Assembly (NCBI RefSeq): GCF_003967535.1
Contig: NZ_BIFR01000001.1
Coordinates: forward strand, 425,493 to 489,492
DNA: 64,000 nucleotides
Origin: Tengunoibacter tsumagoiensis
GTDB taxonomy: Bacteria; Chloroflexota; Ktedonobacteria; Ktedonobacterales; Ktedonobacteraceae
Reading direction: 5' to 3'
The notes below the pieces were generated by a model. That model was not told the origin of the DNA, ran no database searches, and saw only the letters and a list, made by a program, of their open reading frames with translations. Shown here in pieces: positions 44,016 to 53,010 of this stretch; within the stretch, counting starts at the first letter, position 1, and every line of letters starts with the position of its first letter. The translations under genes and the position numbers were made by a program.

Positions 44016-44392
44016 ATGGATTACCTACCTTCTGGCTAATATCAGTAAGAGAGTGAAAATGTATGTGCATTAAAAATGCATGCTCAAACGATTAAGATAA
44101 AAACAATAGTATTATACCTAAAAAACACTACAGTGACAATAACCGAACCAGTCAATAATCACATGCTTTAAGCTATCAAGAAAGTTCCTTTCTCATAAAT
44201 CTGTAGTGATATTCCTCACTTTTGTATCTGCTTAAGCAATATGCAAAGCAGGGCTAAGAAAAGAATGCCCCTGCATTTGGTGCGACTATGTATACTGAAT
44301 TCAGGTATAGCTGTTTTTTATACCGGCCTCTCGAATGTGGTAGTGTTTTCTTTCGTAATGTTCTCTCCAGTCCTTTTGAAAAGAGAAGAAGC

Positions 44393-45628
44393 ATGAAAAA
44401 CACCAGGCCCCTCTATCCACAAGACTCCTCACATCCTTCTGCCCGCCAGGCTTTAACCTCGCCAAATTTTAAGCATGTCGCCAGAATCCAAGAAGCGGAA
44501 CCCCTGGAGACGGCTCTTCATCTACTGGCACAAGCTCTCATTCAGGCTATTGAAGAGGATGGCACGCCGACCGTTCTCTTAAAGCAATTTCTTGGTCAGG
44601 TCCCTGAATCACTCCTCATTCCACAGGGACGCCGCAACACTTCACTGATTCATATCGCTGATGTGCTGCTTCAGGCAGGGGCCAGCGATGAAGTATTAAG
44701 CATTGCGCTCAACGCGTTTAATCTCTTACAATGCCGACCTCCACTCTCTATGGATGAAGTACTCCAGATAGCCAGCAATACACGCTGCTGGCCTGCATCC
44801 AAACCAACCGATCATGTCGATCCACCGGCTCCGCTTTTACAGCTTGATACGCTCCTGGCTATGCAGCTTCCGGAACCTGCCTGGATTATCTCGGGACTCC
44901 TGCCAGAAGGGATGACGCTTCTTACTGGCCGTGAACGAATGGGAAAATCACAGCTTGCTCTGGAATTTGCGCTTGCCATTGCTGGCGGAAAGCTGGCACT
45001 GGACACATTACATACACGTGCAGGTGGGGTCCTTTTTTTAGGGTTGGAAGATAGTATGCGCTGCATTTATGAACGAAGTGCACGACTTCTACAAGGAGCT
45101 CCAGCTCCCTCTAACTTCACCTGGGCCAGTACCTGGGCTCCGCTTGCTCAGGGAGGATTGGCCGACCTTGAAGAATGGCTAAATGCTCATCCGCAGACGC
45201 GCCTCATCGTGATCGATCCACTTGCAAAGGTTGGAGTCCCTACCACTAATCGCTCACACAGTAGAGAGCATGGGAGAGAGCATCATCGTGAGTCTGGTAA
45301 AGCCAGAGATTATAGTGCCCTTACGCCTCTAAAAATGCTGGCCGAACAGCATCATCTCTCGATCTTGCTAGTTCAGCATCTGCGCAAACAGGGCTATCAA
45401 GATCCATTGGAAGAGCTTTTAGCTATCCTGGAACCACTAAACCTTTTAGAGAGCTGCCTGCACCTTCAGGGTGAACAAAAACAAGGGCCGGTTGATCTCC
45501 ATATCAGCAACCGAAGCAGTGGCGAGTGGGCCATAGGGCTTCAATTTCATGCGCAAAATGCAAGCTGGAGCCTGCTCGATTCACAGGTAAGCCCATTTGT
45601 ACAGGGATCTCAGCCAAAAATTTCCTGA
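44393..45628 (+). CDS. RepA/RecA-like ATPase (AAA_25 type)
   Basis: 411 aa from ATG 44393 (AGAGAAGA upstream). The frame is open back to 44288 but that part looks non-native. Residues ~55-150 form a helical N-domain resembling those of primase or plasmid-replication proteins. The RecA-like core has Walker A GRERMGKSQ, LFLGLEDS, and Walker B RLIVIDPLAKV, then LLVQHLRKQ. RepA-type ATPases load or act as helicases on plasmid or phage DNA. Here it is solitary in a chromosomal setting, so its role is open; it may be a relic of an integrated element. Confidence 0.72.
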   Translation: MKNTRPLYPQDSSHPSARQALTSPNFKHVARIQEAEPLETALHLLAQALIQAIEEDGTPTVLLKQFLGQVPESLLIPQGRRNTSLIHIADVLLQAGASDEVLSIALNAFNLLQCRPPLSMDEVLQIASNTRCWPASKPTDHVDPPAPLLQLDTLLAMQLPEPAWIISGLLPEGMTLLTGRERMGKSQLALEFALAIAGGKLALDTLHTRAGGVLFLGLEDSMRCIYERSARLLQGAPAPSNFTWASTWAPLAQGGLADLEEWLNAHPQTRLIVIDPLAKVGVPTTNRSHSREHGREHHRESGKARDYSALTPLKMLAEQHHLSILLVQHLRKQGYQDPLEELLAILEPLNLLESCLHLQGEQKQGPVDLHISNRSSGEWAIGLQFHAQNASWSLLDSQVSPFVQGSQPKIS

Positions 45629-45670
45629 AGCAGCTCTTCAATAAAGCAGCCCATAAAACATAAGTAGATC

Positions 45671-45733
45671 CAAATAAAAGAAGCCTCCATCAACTTGCTC
45701 TGGAAGCAGGTTGATGGGGGCTTCTTTTATTTG
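45671..45733 (+). terminator. Large intrinsic terminator after the RepA-like gene
   Basis: CAAATAAAAGAAGCCTCC... (from 45671) pairs with the complement ending in GGGGGCTTCTTTTATTTG (45733), with a few G-T pairs and a ~5-nt loop. A-rich and T-rich ends allow action in both directions. Confidence 0.85.
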
Positions 45734-45782
45734 ATACTAAGAGACGGTGCTACAGCGTTGCTACAAATGCACAGTTAACACA

Positions 45783-45837
45783 AAAACACAACCCACTCAA
45801 AGCGGCTTTAAACCTGCTTTCGAGTGGGTTGTGTTTT
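45783..45837. terminator. Bidirectional terminator after tRNA-Phe
   Basis: A 16-bp perfect stem AAAACACAACCCACTC/GAGTGGGTTGTGTTTT (45783-45798 with 45822-45837) carries an inner AAAGC/GCTTT stem. It lies directly 3' of tRNA-Phe on the minus strand. Confidence 0.8.
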
Positions 45838-45845
45838 AAAGAAAG

Positions 45846-45918
45846 TGCCGAGAGACGGAATCGAACCGACGACACTAGCATTTTCAGTGCTATGCTCTAC
45901 CGACTGAGCTATCTCGGC
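45846..45918 (-). tRNA. tRNA-Phe (GAA)
   Basis: Cloverleaf of 73 nt. Acceptor GCCGAGA/TCTCGGC with discriminator A, D stem GCTC/GAGC, anticodon stem TAGCA/TGCTA around CTGAAAA (anticodon GAA), T-loop TTCGATT. The T stem has one U-U mismatch (positions 50-64). CCA is not encoded. Confidence 0.95.
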
Positions 45919-45927
45919 ATGGACATT

Positions 45928-45956
45928 ACTATATCAGGTTCTTTCGCTTCCGTCAA
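45928..45956 (-). promoter_or_regulatory. Promoter of tRNA-Phe
   Basis: On the minus strand TTGACG, 17 bp, TATAGT (plus-strand 45951-45956 and 45928-45933). The predicted start is ~3 nt before the tRNA 5' end. Confidence 0.78.
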
Positions 45957-46083
45957 TACCTTTTGCAACAATTTTTTCTGGCTGAGGAAAAAATTTGCAC
46001 AGGCTTCCTACTCTGATCCCAGGCCCCTTCAGACTGGTTGGCCAGAGAGACTCATCCCTTACCACGCGTTGAAAAGGCATATA

Positions 46084-46106
46084 AAAAAACCACCCATCAT
46101 GGGCGG
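46084..46106 (-). terminator. Terminator of the 5S rRNA gene
   Basis: On the minus strand CCGCCCA and TGGGTGG pair over a 3-nt loop (46090-46106), followed by a run of Ts (plus-strand As 46084-46089). It lies just 3' of the 5S gene and separates it from tRNA-Phe. Confidence 0.8.
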
Positions 46107-46111
46107 GTGAA

Positions 46112-46225
46112 ACGGCGATGTCTTATTTTCCCATGCAGTTGCCCGCATAGTATCATCAGGGCTCAGAAGCTTAACTACCGTGTTCGGGATGGGAACGGGT
46201 GTACCTTCCTGGCTATGATCACCGG
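46112..46225 (-). rRNA. rrf: 5S rRNA (free-standing)
   Basis: The minus strand holds the highly conserved core CCGTTCCCATCCCGAACACGG then TTAAGC. Terminal helix I pairs CGGTGAT at the 5' end with ATCGCCG at the 3' end. The ends are approximate by a few nucleotides. No 23S or 16S gene lies upstream within the window. Confidence 0.9.
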
Positions 46226-46263
46226 TTCACCTGCACATACAGGTGGTTTCGTTTGACTTATAC

Positions 46264-46292
46264 ATAATAACATTTTGGCGCGATAAAGTCAA
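46264..46292 (-). promoter_or_regulatory. Promoter of the 5S rRNA gene
   Basis: On the minus strand TTGACT, 17 bp, TATTAT (plus-strand 46287-46292 and 46264-46269). A start near 46257 would give a ~30-nt leader to the 5S gene. Confidence 0.75.
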
Positions 46293-46406
46293 GCTTTTTT
46301 TCGCACCATTTTTTCTCCACTGAAAAGAGAGCCAGTTCCAGCATAAAGCAAGGACCTGATACCGCTCTATTTGCAGTGGAGAACGACTCTGATCTGGTTT
46401 ATCAGG

Positions 46407-46808
46407 CTAGGCTTCAATGACGAGAAAAGTTCTCTGTGAGCGGCTGATCTTCCCAATAATACCAAACACAAAATACAGAAAGCCAAATTGTTTGGCCATG
46501 ATCTTGTTGACCTGAACATGCTCGCTCTCGGGGACAACGTGGCAGCGAGCCTCAATCTCGGGACCATGGACCTGTCCACGTTGAGTGCAGGCAGCCAATA
46601 ACACCCGATCGTTATTCTTCAGACGTTTAATCTTCCCAGATGTGGTGGGAGTATTCACATATAATCTCTGATCATTCTGAGGATCAAAGGCAAACCAGAC
46701 GGGCGTCCCAACACCAACACCACTCTTACGGAAGGTCGTCAACTGAATAAATTTCTCAGACTTCAGTGACTCAAATGGACTTTTCGTACTAACTTCTTCG
46801 CTTGCCAT
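46407..46808 (-). CDS. PPOX-class flavin/F420-type oxidoreductase
   Basis: 133 aa. Split-barrel flavin-binding fold: FIQLTTFRKSGVGVGTPVWFA opens it, then LYVNTPTTSGKIKRLKNN and VLLAACTQRGQVHG, patterns of F420-dependent PPOX proteins. Cofactor choice (F420 or FMN) cannot be decided by eye. The TPV-F and GK-KRL residues are those that usually hold the cofactor. It stands alone; TAGGAG is ~12 nt upstream of the ATG. Confidence 0.85.
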   Translation of the reverse strand: MASEEVSTKSPFESLKSEKFIQLTTFRKSGVGVGTPVWFAFDPQNDQRLYVNTPTTSGKIKRLKNNDRVLLAACTQRGQVHGPEIEARCHVVPESEHVQVNKIMAKQFGFLYFVFGIIGKISRSQRTFLVIEA

Positions 46809-46949
46809 AATGTTCTTTTGCTCCTAAAACATCTCTAAAAATCGCAAAAATAAATGCATCCATGTAAGTATATGACGCAGAAAAATCCTCGGCAAGAGGC
46901 CAATTTAACCAATTTGACCGCCACGGTTAAATTTTGCTCTCTAAACCTA

Positions 46950-46978
46950 TTGCATAATTGCCAAAAATCCCTTACAAT
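46950..46978 (+). promoter_or_regulatory. Promoter of tRNA-Lys
   Basis: TTGCAT (46950-46955), 17 bp, TACAAT (46973-46978). A start near 46985 leaves a ~13-nt leader before the tRNA. Confidence 0.7.
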
Positions 46979-46997
46979 AACAAAGGTCAATTGAGAC

Positions 46998-47069
46998 GAG
47001 CGTGTAACTCAGTGGTAGAGTATCCGACTTTTAATCGGGTTGCCGTGGGTTCGATCCCCACCACGCTCA
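46998..47069 (+). tRNA. tRNA-Lys (TTT)
   Basis: Cloverleaf of 72 nt. Acceptor GAGCGTG/CACGCTC with discriminator A, D stem ACTC/GAGT, anticodon loop CTTTTAA (anticodon TTT), T stem GTGGG/CCCAC. CCA is not encoded. A small hairpin, TAGTTGT/ACAACTA at 47081-47097, follows. The rest of 47098-47495 shows no gene. Confidence 0.95.
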
Positions 47070-47495
47070 CCACTCTCCTCTAGTTGTCTGACAACTATCT
47101 TCACTCTTGCTTCGTCTCTCTGAGACACGACAAAACGATGCAGTCCCACTATTTTCTGAGCATGTGCTCTTTTTTTTTTATCTGACACCAGACAACGTAA
47201 GAACTTAAACAAAGAATGTCCTTAATCTAATCGGGCCAAAAATGTATCCAAGCACTGCCTTGAAGCGTGCTATTACTAGAAACAAGGTTTGCTTGCATGC
47301 TGGAACAGTGGTAGACTACTGGCTGGCTGGCATGTCTTGTTTCAGACCCTGTAACGTGATACACTACTGGCGGTACTCAAGAAGAGACGCTGTTCGTTCA
47401 TAGGCGCATCTTTTGAGGATGTAGAGGGAGACGACAGCGGGAACAGGAGGCGGTACCTCTGAACCTGATTGTGCGGGTTCTGGTACTGAATTGTT

Positions 47496-47885
47496 GTGAC
47501 AAAACGTATACTTGTTGTCGATGATAGAAATGAACTGCTGCACCTGATGCGCCGTGTTCTGGAAGATGAGCAGTATCAGGTCTCGATCTTGCAGGAGGGA
47601 CGCGAGGCTTTTACCAAAGCGAAGAGCATGCTTCCCGATCTGCTGATCCTCGATCTGAAGCTTGGCGATATGTCGGGTCAGGATGTCCTTAAACAGCTGA
47701 AATCCGATGCGGCTACCGCAGAGATCCCCGTGATCGTGTATACTGCGGCTGTGCTGGAGGCTGAAGAGGTTACCCGTTCCATTGAGGGCAGTCCACAATT
47801 CTATACGAATGTCCATCTCTTACGGAAGCCGTTCGAGCTCAATGCTCTCCTGGATAAGGTGGAGTCTCTGCTCGATCATTCATGA
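47496..47885 (+). CDS. Single-domain response regulator
   Basis: 129 aa from GTG 47496. No good RBS is visible, so the start is somewhat uncertain, but the receiver begins at residue 3. D9-D10, the phosphorylation site D53 in ILDLKLGDMSG, and K111 in LRKPFEL are present. There is no output domain and no kinase beside it; an orphan regulator that may pair with a distant kinase. Confidence 0.88.
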   Translation: MTKRILVVDDRNELLHLMRRVLEDEQYQVSILQEGREAFTKAKSMLPDLLILDLKLGDMSGQDVLKQLKSDAATAEIPVIVYTAAVLEAEEVTRSIEGSPQFYTNVHLLRKPFELNALLDKVESLLDHS

Positions 47886-47903
47886 TAGGAAGCCAGTTTT
47901 TTT

Positions 47904-47927
47904 ATGACCGGAGGACCTTCCGGTCAT
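47904..47927 (+). terminator. Hairpin after the response regulator
   Basis: ATGACCGGA (47904-47912) pairs with TCCGGTCAT (47919-47927). A T-run precedes it; only TT follows, so it may work better on the other strand. Confidence 0.5.
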
Positions 47928-47997
47928 TTCTGTTGTAGGGTCTTTCAACTATCAATTATACTGAAGAAAACATGTTAGATGAGAAAGGAATCGTACG

Positions 47998-48249
47998 ATG
48001 AAGTTTATAACTGGATTACTTTTTGGTCTGGGACTTGGCGTGCTGGTAGGTATCATTTTTGCTCCTCAATCCGGTGAAGCAACACGTGCTCAGCTGGCTG
48101 AACAGGGCATTCAACTCCGCACCGGGCAGCTCAATGATGAGGTTCGTGCTCGCGCTCAGGAGGCTCTGGTTCAGGGTCGCGATCTCTATTCCCGCACCAA
48201 GACTGAATTAAATGATCGCTATAATCGTGTGAAATCTGGCGAGCTCTAA
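47998..48249 (+). CDS. YtxH-like membrane-anchored small protein
   Basis: 83 aa. One Gly-rich hydrophobic helix (GLLFGLGLGVLVGIIFAP, ~5-22) followed by a charged helix, as in YtxH/gas-vesicle GvpP-like proteins linked to stress. AAAGGA is upstream of the ATG. The function of the family is not settled. It may be co-regulated with the response regulator before it. Confidence 0.78.
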   Translation: MKFITGLLFGLGLGVLVGIIFAPQSGEATRAQLAEQGIQLRTGQLNDEVRARAQEALVQGRDLYSRTKTELNDRYNRVKSGEL

Positions 48250-48279
48250 TTGTAAGCGTTCTTACGAGCTCTCATTCTG

Positions 48280-48333
48280 TAAGCTCCCCTCCAACTACAG
48301 CCGTGCTATATGGCTGCGGTTACGGGGAGCTTA
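48280..48333. terminator. Terminator between convergent genes
   Basis: TAAGCTCCCC (48280-48289) pairs with GGGGAGCTTA (48324-48333); an inner CAGCC/GGCTG stem is present. It ends both the YtxH-like gene and the ABC permease on the minus strand. Confidence 0.7.
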
Positions 48334-48349
48334 TTCTCTTCCATCGCTG

Positions 48350-50689
48350 CTATTCGTAGCGCAGCGTCTCAACAATCTTCATTCTTGATGCATGCATGAC
48401 AGGCGTAAAACTTGCCAGGGTGGCAATGATCAGAATAACAATCAACATGACCAGAAAGCTAAACGGCTGAAAGGTGAAGCCAATTGGAATGAGGACCCCG
48501 CTGATGAAGGTGACAAAACCATAGGCGCAGGGAACACCAATGATCACTCCGATTCCCCAGGAGATCAGTGCTAATGTCAGGGCCTCAAGCCAGAAGATCC
48601 CACCTACATGCCAGCTTGTAGCCCCCATCGAGCGCAGTATGCCAATCTCTCGTCGACGCTCTAATACTGAGGTTGATAATGTGTTGAAGAGCCCTAGAAT
48701 ACCAACAAGGGCAACAATAACCGCTACTGCATAGAAGAGACCATAAATGATCTGAAACTGTGCCTGATCCATACGGATATTCTGCTGCTGCGTGAGAATA
48801 TTTGGAGCCAGGCCTGCATTCCCTAAATGCTCATCAATATGACCGGCAAGGCGGTTCACGGCTACTTCAGAGCGATCCTGGGTGCGAATCATAACACCAG
48901 TGGTAAGATCTGTGGGAAGCCCACGCAAGGCGTTGACATCCTCTACTCGCGTAAAGACGGTTCCTAACATACCCAATCCCTGGTTGATGTCATGTACTTC
49001 GCCAACAATTCGCCACTTGGCCTGGTTTACACCATCCGAGATGGCAAGCATATCACCAACCTTCACATGTGCTTTTTGCGCAAAATTGTCTGTGATGACC
49101 AGAGCTTGCTTATCGCTTTGACTGAGCCAGCGACCTTCTAGCAACTTAACATGATAGATCTGAGTGTCCGCCTGTAATCCAACGAGATTGGCCTGTCCAC
49201 CTGACACTCTAATGAGGTCGCCGTTGGTTCGCTCAATACGCTGGATATTGCTTTCACTCTGTAAAAGAGGCAACAATTTCGCATAAGAGGTCGTCTGGAC
49301 GTTTAAGAAGATGTCGCCATCATATGTCCCAAAGACTTCTTGCATAGTCCCATCAATCGAGGTCGTAGTGGTCTGTACGGCCAGGAACATTGCTCCTGAG
49401 AGTGTCAGGGCCAGGAGTGTTAAAAGCAGACGCCCGGGCTTTCGTACCAGTCCACGTATACCCAGCCAGGTGGTCTGTGGCACCCAGGTCATGTGCTGAC
49501 CCGACCAGCTGGGTCTGGAGGCTGAGCTGACTCCATAGGTAGAGATTGCCTGACGAACAGTAATTCGTGTCCCCGTCCAGAGCGGTAGGATAGCCGCTAA
49601 CCAGGGGACACCCATTCCAACGAGCAGGCTAATGATGATGGCGGTTGCAGGAAACTGGAATGGACCCAGATCGAGCAGTATGATGGTTGCCATATAGTTC
49701 GCTAAAAGATAGCCCAGCAGAAGCCCCAGTCCAATCCCCAGGACAGTGCCAACTCCTCCATAGATGCTCACTGAGAGTAGATAGCCTCGCATGATCTTTC
49801 CACTTGTTCCACCAACAGCTTTCATCGAGCCAATGATTCGCGTCTGCTCTGCAATTAACATGGAAACAGTGTTGATAATCAAGAAGCTGGTAAGAACGAT
49901 GGCGACTATGGCGATCGTAGCCATAATGCTCAATAATCCAGTGATAATGCTCTGCGATTGGGTACTCTGACCAATAGAGACGGCAAAGATGATGCTATGC
50001 TGAGCCCGCAGCGTTGCCTGAATCTGCCTGGCCGTCTCGTCACGCTGTTGCACATGATGTACTTTAACCTGTACGACGTTCGCTGCCGAGAGCCCACTTA
50101 ACTCTTGCAATGCCGCACTGGTCATATAAGCTCCAACACGCCCTCCCAGGCTAACGCTCAATGTTCCCGGCGTACGCACAAATCCACTGACGCGCAGATG
50201 AGCTACTCCATTGGGAGTCGTCACTGTGATGGTCTCACCCAATCGCGTCGCCTGAATACTATTATCGCCAGACTCCAGCACAATCTCTCCTGGACCAGGT
50301 AGATGGCCGCTTGTTAACTGAAAAGGGTTGAAGCGCATCTGCTCCAATGATGGGTAGGCGATGATCTGCATCTGGGTATGTCCGGACGCACTATGAATCT
50401 GCCAGCGCGTCTGATAGATGGTCGCTAGCTGAACTTGATCGACGTTCTCCATCTGCGCAATACTATCCGCCTGCTTCTGATCAATACTCTGTACAAACAA
50501 CTGGATATCAGGGGACTTGCTCTGATCGTTGCTATAGCTAAAGGCGGCTCCTAAGACAGTACTGGCAACGTTTACGGCAGTCAGACCAAGCACGCCAATG
50601 AGAATGCCCAGGATAACAAGCAGGCTCCGGCCTTTGCGCCGGGTCACATCTGTCAGTGCTTTACGTGTGGTTGCATGCATAGCTTTCAT
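48350..50689 (-). CDS. ABC exporter permease of the MacB/FtsX family
   Basis: 779 aa with two FtsX-type units, each of several helices and a large exterior domain. The first unit has the N-terminal helix (~20-43) and helices ~250-375. The second has helices near 420 and 655-770 (including LSTSVLERRREIGILRSMGAT, the signature of the family). AAGGAGAG precedes the ATG. With the ATPase gene 23 nt upstream it forms a transporter acting on lipoproteins, peptides or drugs; the substrate is unknown. Confidence 0.9.
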   Translation of the reverse strand: MKAMHATTRKALTDVTRRKGRSLLVILGILIGVLGLTAVNVASTVLGAAFSYSNDQSKSPDIQLFVQSIDQKQADSIAQMENVDQVQLATIYQTRWQIHSASGHTQMQIIAYPSLEQMRFNPFQLTSGHLPGPGEIVLESGDNSIQATRLGETITVTTPNGVAHLRVSGFVRTPGTLSVSLGGRVGAYMTSAALQELSGLSAANVVQVKVHHVQQRDETARQIQATLRAQHSIIFAVSIGQSTQSQSIITGLLSIMATIAIVAIVLTSFLIINTVSMLIAEQTRIIGSMKAVGGTSGKIMRGYLLSVSIYGGVGTVLGIGLGLLLGYLLANYMATIILLDLGPFQFPATAIIISLLVGMGVPWLAAILPLWTGTRITVRQAISTYGVSSASRPSWSGQHMTWVPQTTWLGIRGLVRKPGRLLLTLLALTLSGAMFLAVQTTTTSIDGTMQEVFGTYDGDIFLNVQTTSYAKLLPLLQSESNIQRIERTNGDLIRVSGGQANLVGLQADTQIYHVKLLEGRWLSQSDKQALVITDNFAQKAHVKVGDMLAISDGVNQAKWRIVGEVHDINQGLGMLGTVFTRVEDVNALRGLPTDLTTGVMIRTQDRSEVAVNRLAGHIDEHLGNAGLAPNILTQQQNIRMDQAQFQIIYGLFYAVAVIVALVGILGLFNTLSTSVLERRREIGILRSMGATSWHVGGIFWLEALTLALISWGIGVIIGVPCAYGFVTFISGVLIPIGFTFQPFSFLVMLIVILIIATLASFTPVMHASRMKIVETLRYE

Positions 50690-50712
50690 GCTCTCCTTCT
50701 TGCCTGTAGACG

Positions 50713-51477
50713 TTACTTTAATGCGCCTGTAACTGTAGCGCGTGCATTATGACTTCCCACGATCTGACCATCCAGCAGATCAATACGAGCGGTGGCCTGA
50801 GCGGCCAGTTGCAGATCATGGGTGACATAGATCACGGTCTTGCCTCGCCGGGTCAGACTCGCCAATGTGGCAAAGACCTGTTGCGCGGTGTGTGAATCGA
50901 GATTACCTGTTGGCTCGTCTGCAATAATGACAGGCGGATCGTTCACTAGCGCTCGTGCAATCGCAACACGCTGCTGCTGACCACCAGACATTTCGCCAGG
51001 AAGGCGTTGAGCACAATCCTCTACAAGAGCAATCTCCAGGCATTCCTGCGCTCGTGCACGCCACTCCCGACGCCGTAAACCAGCTCCTCCTCCCAGCTCT
51101 AAGGCAAGTAGTACATTCTCAAGCGCAGTCAAAGTAGGAATGAGCTGGAAAAATTGAAAGACAATGCCAACATGCTTGCCACGCCAGCGCGCCAGCGCGT
51201 CTTCACTCATCTTGCGCAGCTCCTGCCCAGCGAAGATAATCCGTCCACTGCTCGCTCGGTCAATGCCAGTCAATAGATTGAGGATGGTGGATTTTCCACT
51301 CCCTGAAGGGCCGTTAATTGCAAACAGGCTCTGTTGGTAGACGGTAAAGGAAATGTCATTAAGAACGGTAATTTTGCTTGTACGGGTCTCAATAACGCGC
51401 GAAAGATGCTCGATCTGAATCAGCGCCTCGCCTTTCTGGGCCTCTGATATTTGCAAGCTTTCTGATGATTTATTCAT
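50713..51477 (-). CDS. ABC exporter ATPase (LolD/MacB type)
   Basis: 254 aa from the ATG at 51477 (AAAGGA 8 nt upstream; a further in-frame start at 51528 is unlikely). Walker A GPSGSGKST, Q-loop FQFFQLIPTLTALENV, signature MSGGQQQRVAIARAL, Walker B VIIADEPTGNLD, and H-loop YVTHD. The TGNLD ending and the adjoining FtsX permease mark the mechanotransmission family. Expressed with the permease that follows. Confidence 0.93.
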   Translation of the reverse strand: MNKSSESLQISEAQKGEALIQIEHLSRVIETRTSKITVLNDISFTVYQQSLFAINGPSGSGKSTILNLLTGIDRASSGRIIFAGQELRKMSEDALARWRGKHVGIVFQFFQLIPTLTALENVLLALELGGGAGLRRREWRARAQECLEIALVEDCAQRLPGEMSGGQQQRVAIARALVNDPPVIIADEPTGNLDSHTAQQVFATLASLTRRGKTVIYVTHDLQLAAQATARIDLLDGQIVGSHNARATVTGALK

Positions 51478-51752
51478 GAAATTGATCCTTTCAGTGCATA
51501 CATAATCTATACAATGGTGTCTGCTCACATTGTCAATTGCTTACAGAGATCATTATGCCCGGAAAGTGTGCCCAAATTAAGACAGATCTGTTTCAATAGG
51601 CCAGAAAAGTTTTGGGGAGAGAATGACAATTTCGTCATACTTCTGTCACAATTTCTGCTTTGAGATTTTTTTGATTTATCCATATCTAACAATGATGAGG
51701 TACAATAGATAATGGAAAAGTGTCTAGCTACAAGGAAGAGTCACAAAGAACT

Positions 51753-52703
51753 ATGCAAGCACATACAACTGATCAGAACAGTGAACAGCTTCATTTCTGG
51801 GCCCTTGGAGATCTACATTTTCGGGCCCTGGCCCCCTGGCGAGAATTTCAAGCTCAGCGGTATGCTTTGATGTTTGAAGATTTACAGGCGCTCTGGCAGG
51901 CTGAGGGTGCTCCTGCCTTCTGTGTCTCGCCTGGCGATATTATTGAGACGTGCGCCCAGGAAAACTACGATCTTGCGAAGTCGACGTTACAAACATATCT
52001 GGGCCAGATTCCGTTTTATCCTGGCATCGGGAATCATGAGTATCATGAACCCGAGATTGATCCACGCTCAACCAGGCGCTATTTCACTGCGGCCTGGGAT
52101 AAACCGCCACGCTATACCTGGCAGGCTGAAGGTCTTCTCTTTATTATGCTGGACTATCCCGATCCTCTGACACTGGCCGATCCAACGAAGGTCTTTATCT
52201 CGCAAGAGACGCAGGCTTTTCTCGAGGAAAGTCTGGCTGCTCATCCCAACCTGCCTGCGTTGATCTTTCTGCATTGCCCACTTCGTAATACTGTGCTAGA
52301 TCGTAATCCCGCTCTGGGTCGCGATTATAATTCCCTCCAGTCTTTTTTCTCACCCGAAAATTCACAGGAGATTCGCAATATCCTGAGCCGACATCGCAAT
52401 GCAAGCCTCTTCTTCAGTGGCCATACTCATTCTGGCTGGGAGGCTCCCAGGCTCGTGGTCAGCGAACGAGATGGGGACCACTTTGTGTCCTTTGTGAATT
52501 TAATGTCACCCTGGTATACTGGCACTCATAAAGGTCCACATGTCGATAAAGCGTTGACCAGTTTTTCCTATTCGTATGACGATCCGGATATTATTCCAAC
52601 TTTCTCTATCCGCACTTATGCCAATTACGCAAGCATCCGAGTGCGCGATCATAAAAGCAGATCCTGGTTGAAGACCTGGCATGTTCCACTTTTCTCGCAT
52701 TGA
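51753..52703 (+). CDS. Calcineurin-like metallophosphoesterase
   Basis: 316 aa from ATG 51753; a GTG at 51720 is in frame, and neither start has a perfect RBS. Motifs: GDLHF, SPGDII, GNHEY, HCPL and SGHTHSGWE, the standard dinuclear-metal set. No signal peptide is seen. The substrate could be a phosphodiester or nucleotide; not determined by sequence. It is monocistronic and convergent with the giant membrane gene. Confidence 0.85.
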   Translation: MQAHTTDQNSEQLHFWALGDLHFRALAPWREFQAQRYALMFEDLQALWQAEGAPAFCVSPGDIIETCAQENYDLAKSTLQTYLGQIPFYPGIGNHEYHEPEIDPRSTRRYFTAAWDKPPRYTWQAEGLLFIMLDYPDPLTLADPTKVFISQETQAFLEESLAAHPNLPALIFLHCPLRNTVLDRNPALGRDYNSLQSFFSPENSQEIRNILSRHRNASLFFSGHTHSGWEAPRLVVSERDGDHFVSFVNLMSPWYTGTHKGPHVDKALTSFSYSYDDPDIIPTFSIRTYANYASIRVRDHKSRSWLKTWHVPLFSH

Positions 52704-52931
52704 GGAGCATGATGTTTCTATGAGAGAGTTATAGAACTTGTAGATATGAAGACCCTATCTATTGCAATGAACGCTTCGATGAAGGGCTGGTTCGCGGCTG
52801 GCAGGTACTCCATCCACTCATCCACCCACAAATCGGTGCGTAGCATAAGATAATGCTACCCTGACTCTATGCGATCAAACTGAACTGCTCTTCTCCTATC
52901 AAGCTGGCCCGCAGATTGTTAATAGAGAGCG

Positions 52932-52995
52932 GTCAATTCTATAACTGTGCGGCATGGACCTTCGAAGGTCCATGCCGCACAGTTATAGAATTGAC
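52932..52995. other. Perfect 64-bp palindrome between convergent genes
   Basis: GTCAATTCTATAACTGTGCG... runs without mismatch to its complement, centred on TTCGAA at 52961-52966. Transcribed, each strand would form a hairpin of about 30 bp with almost no loop. TTTT follows on the plus strand. It lies between the ends of the metallophosphoesterase and the giant membrane gene and is the only feature in 52704-53010. Confidence 0.92.
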
Positions 52996-53010
52996 TTTTG
53001 CAATCGTTGC

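Noticed and set aside
47009..47212. Minus-strand frame over tRNA-Lys
   Set aside because: It runs through a well-formed tRNA on the opposite strand and has no RBS.
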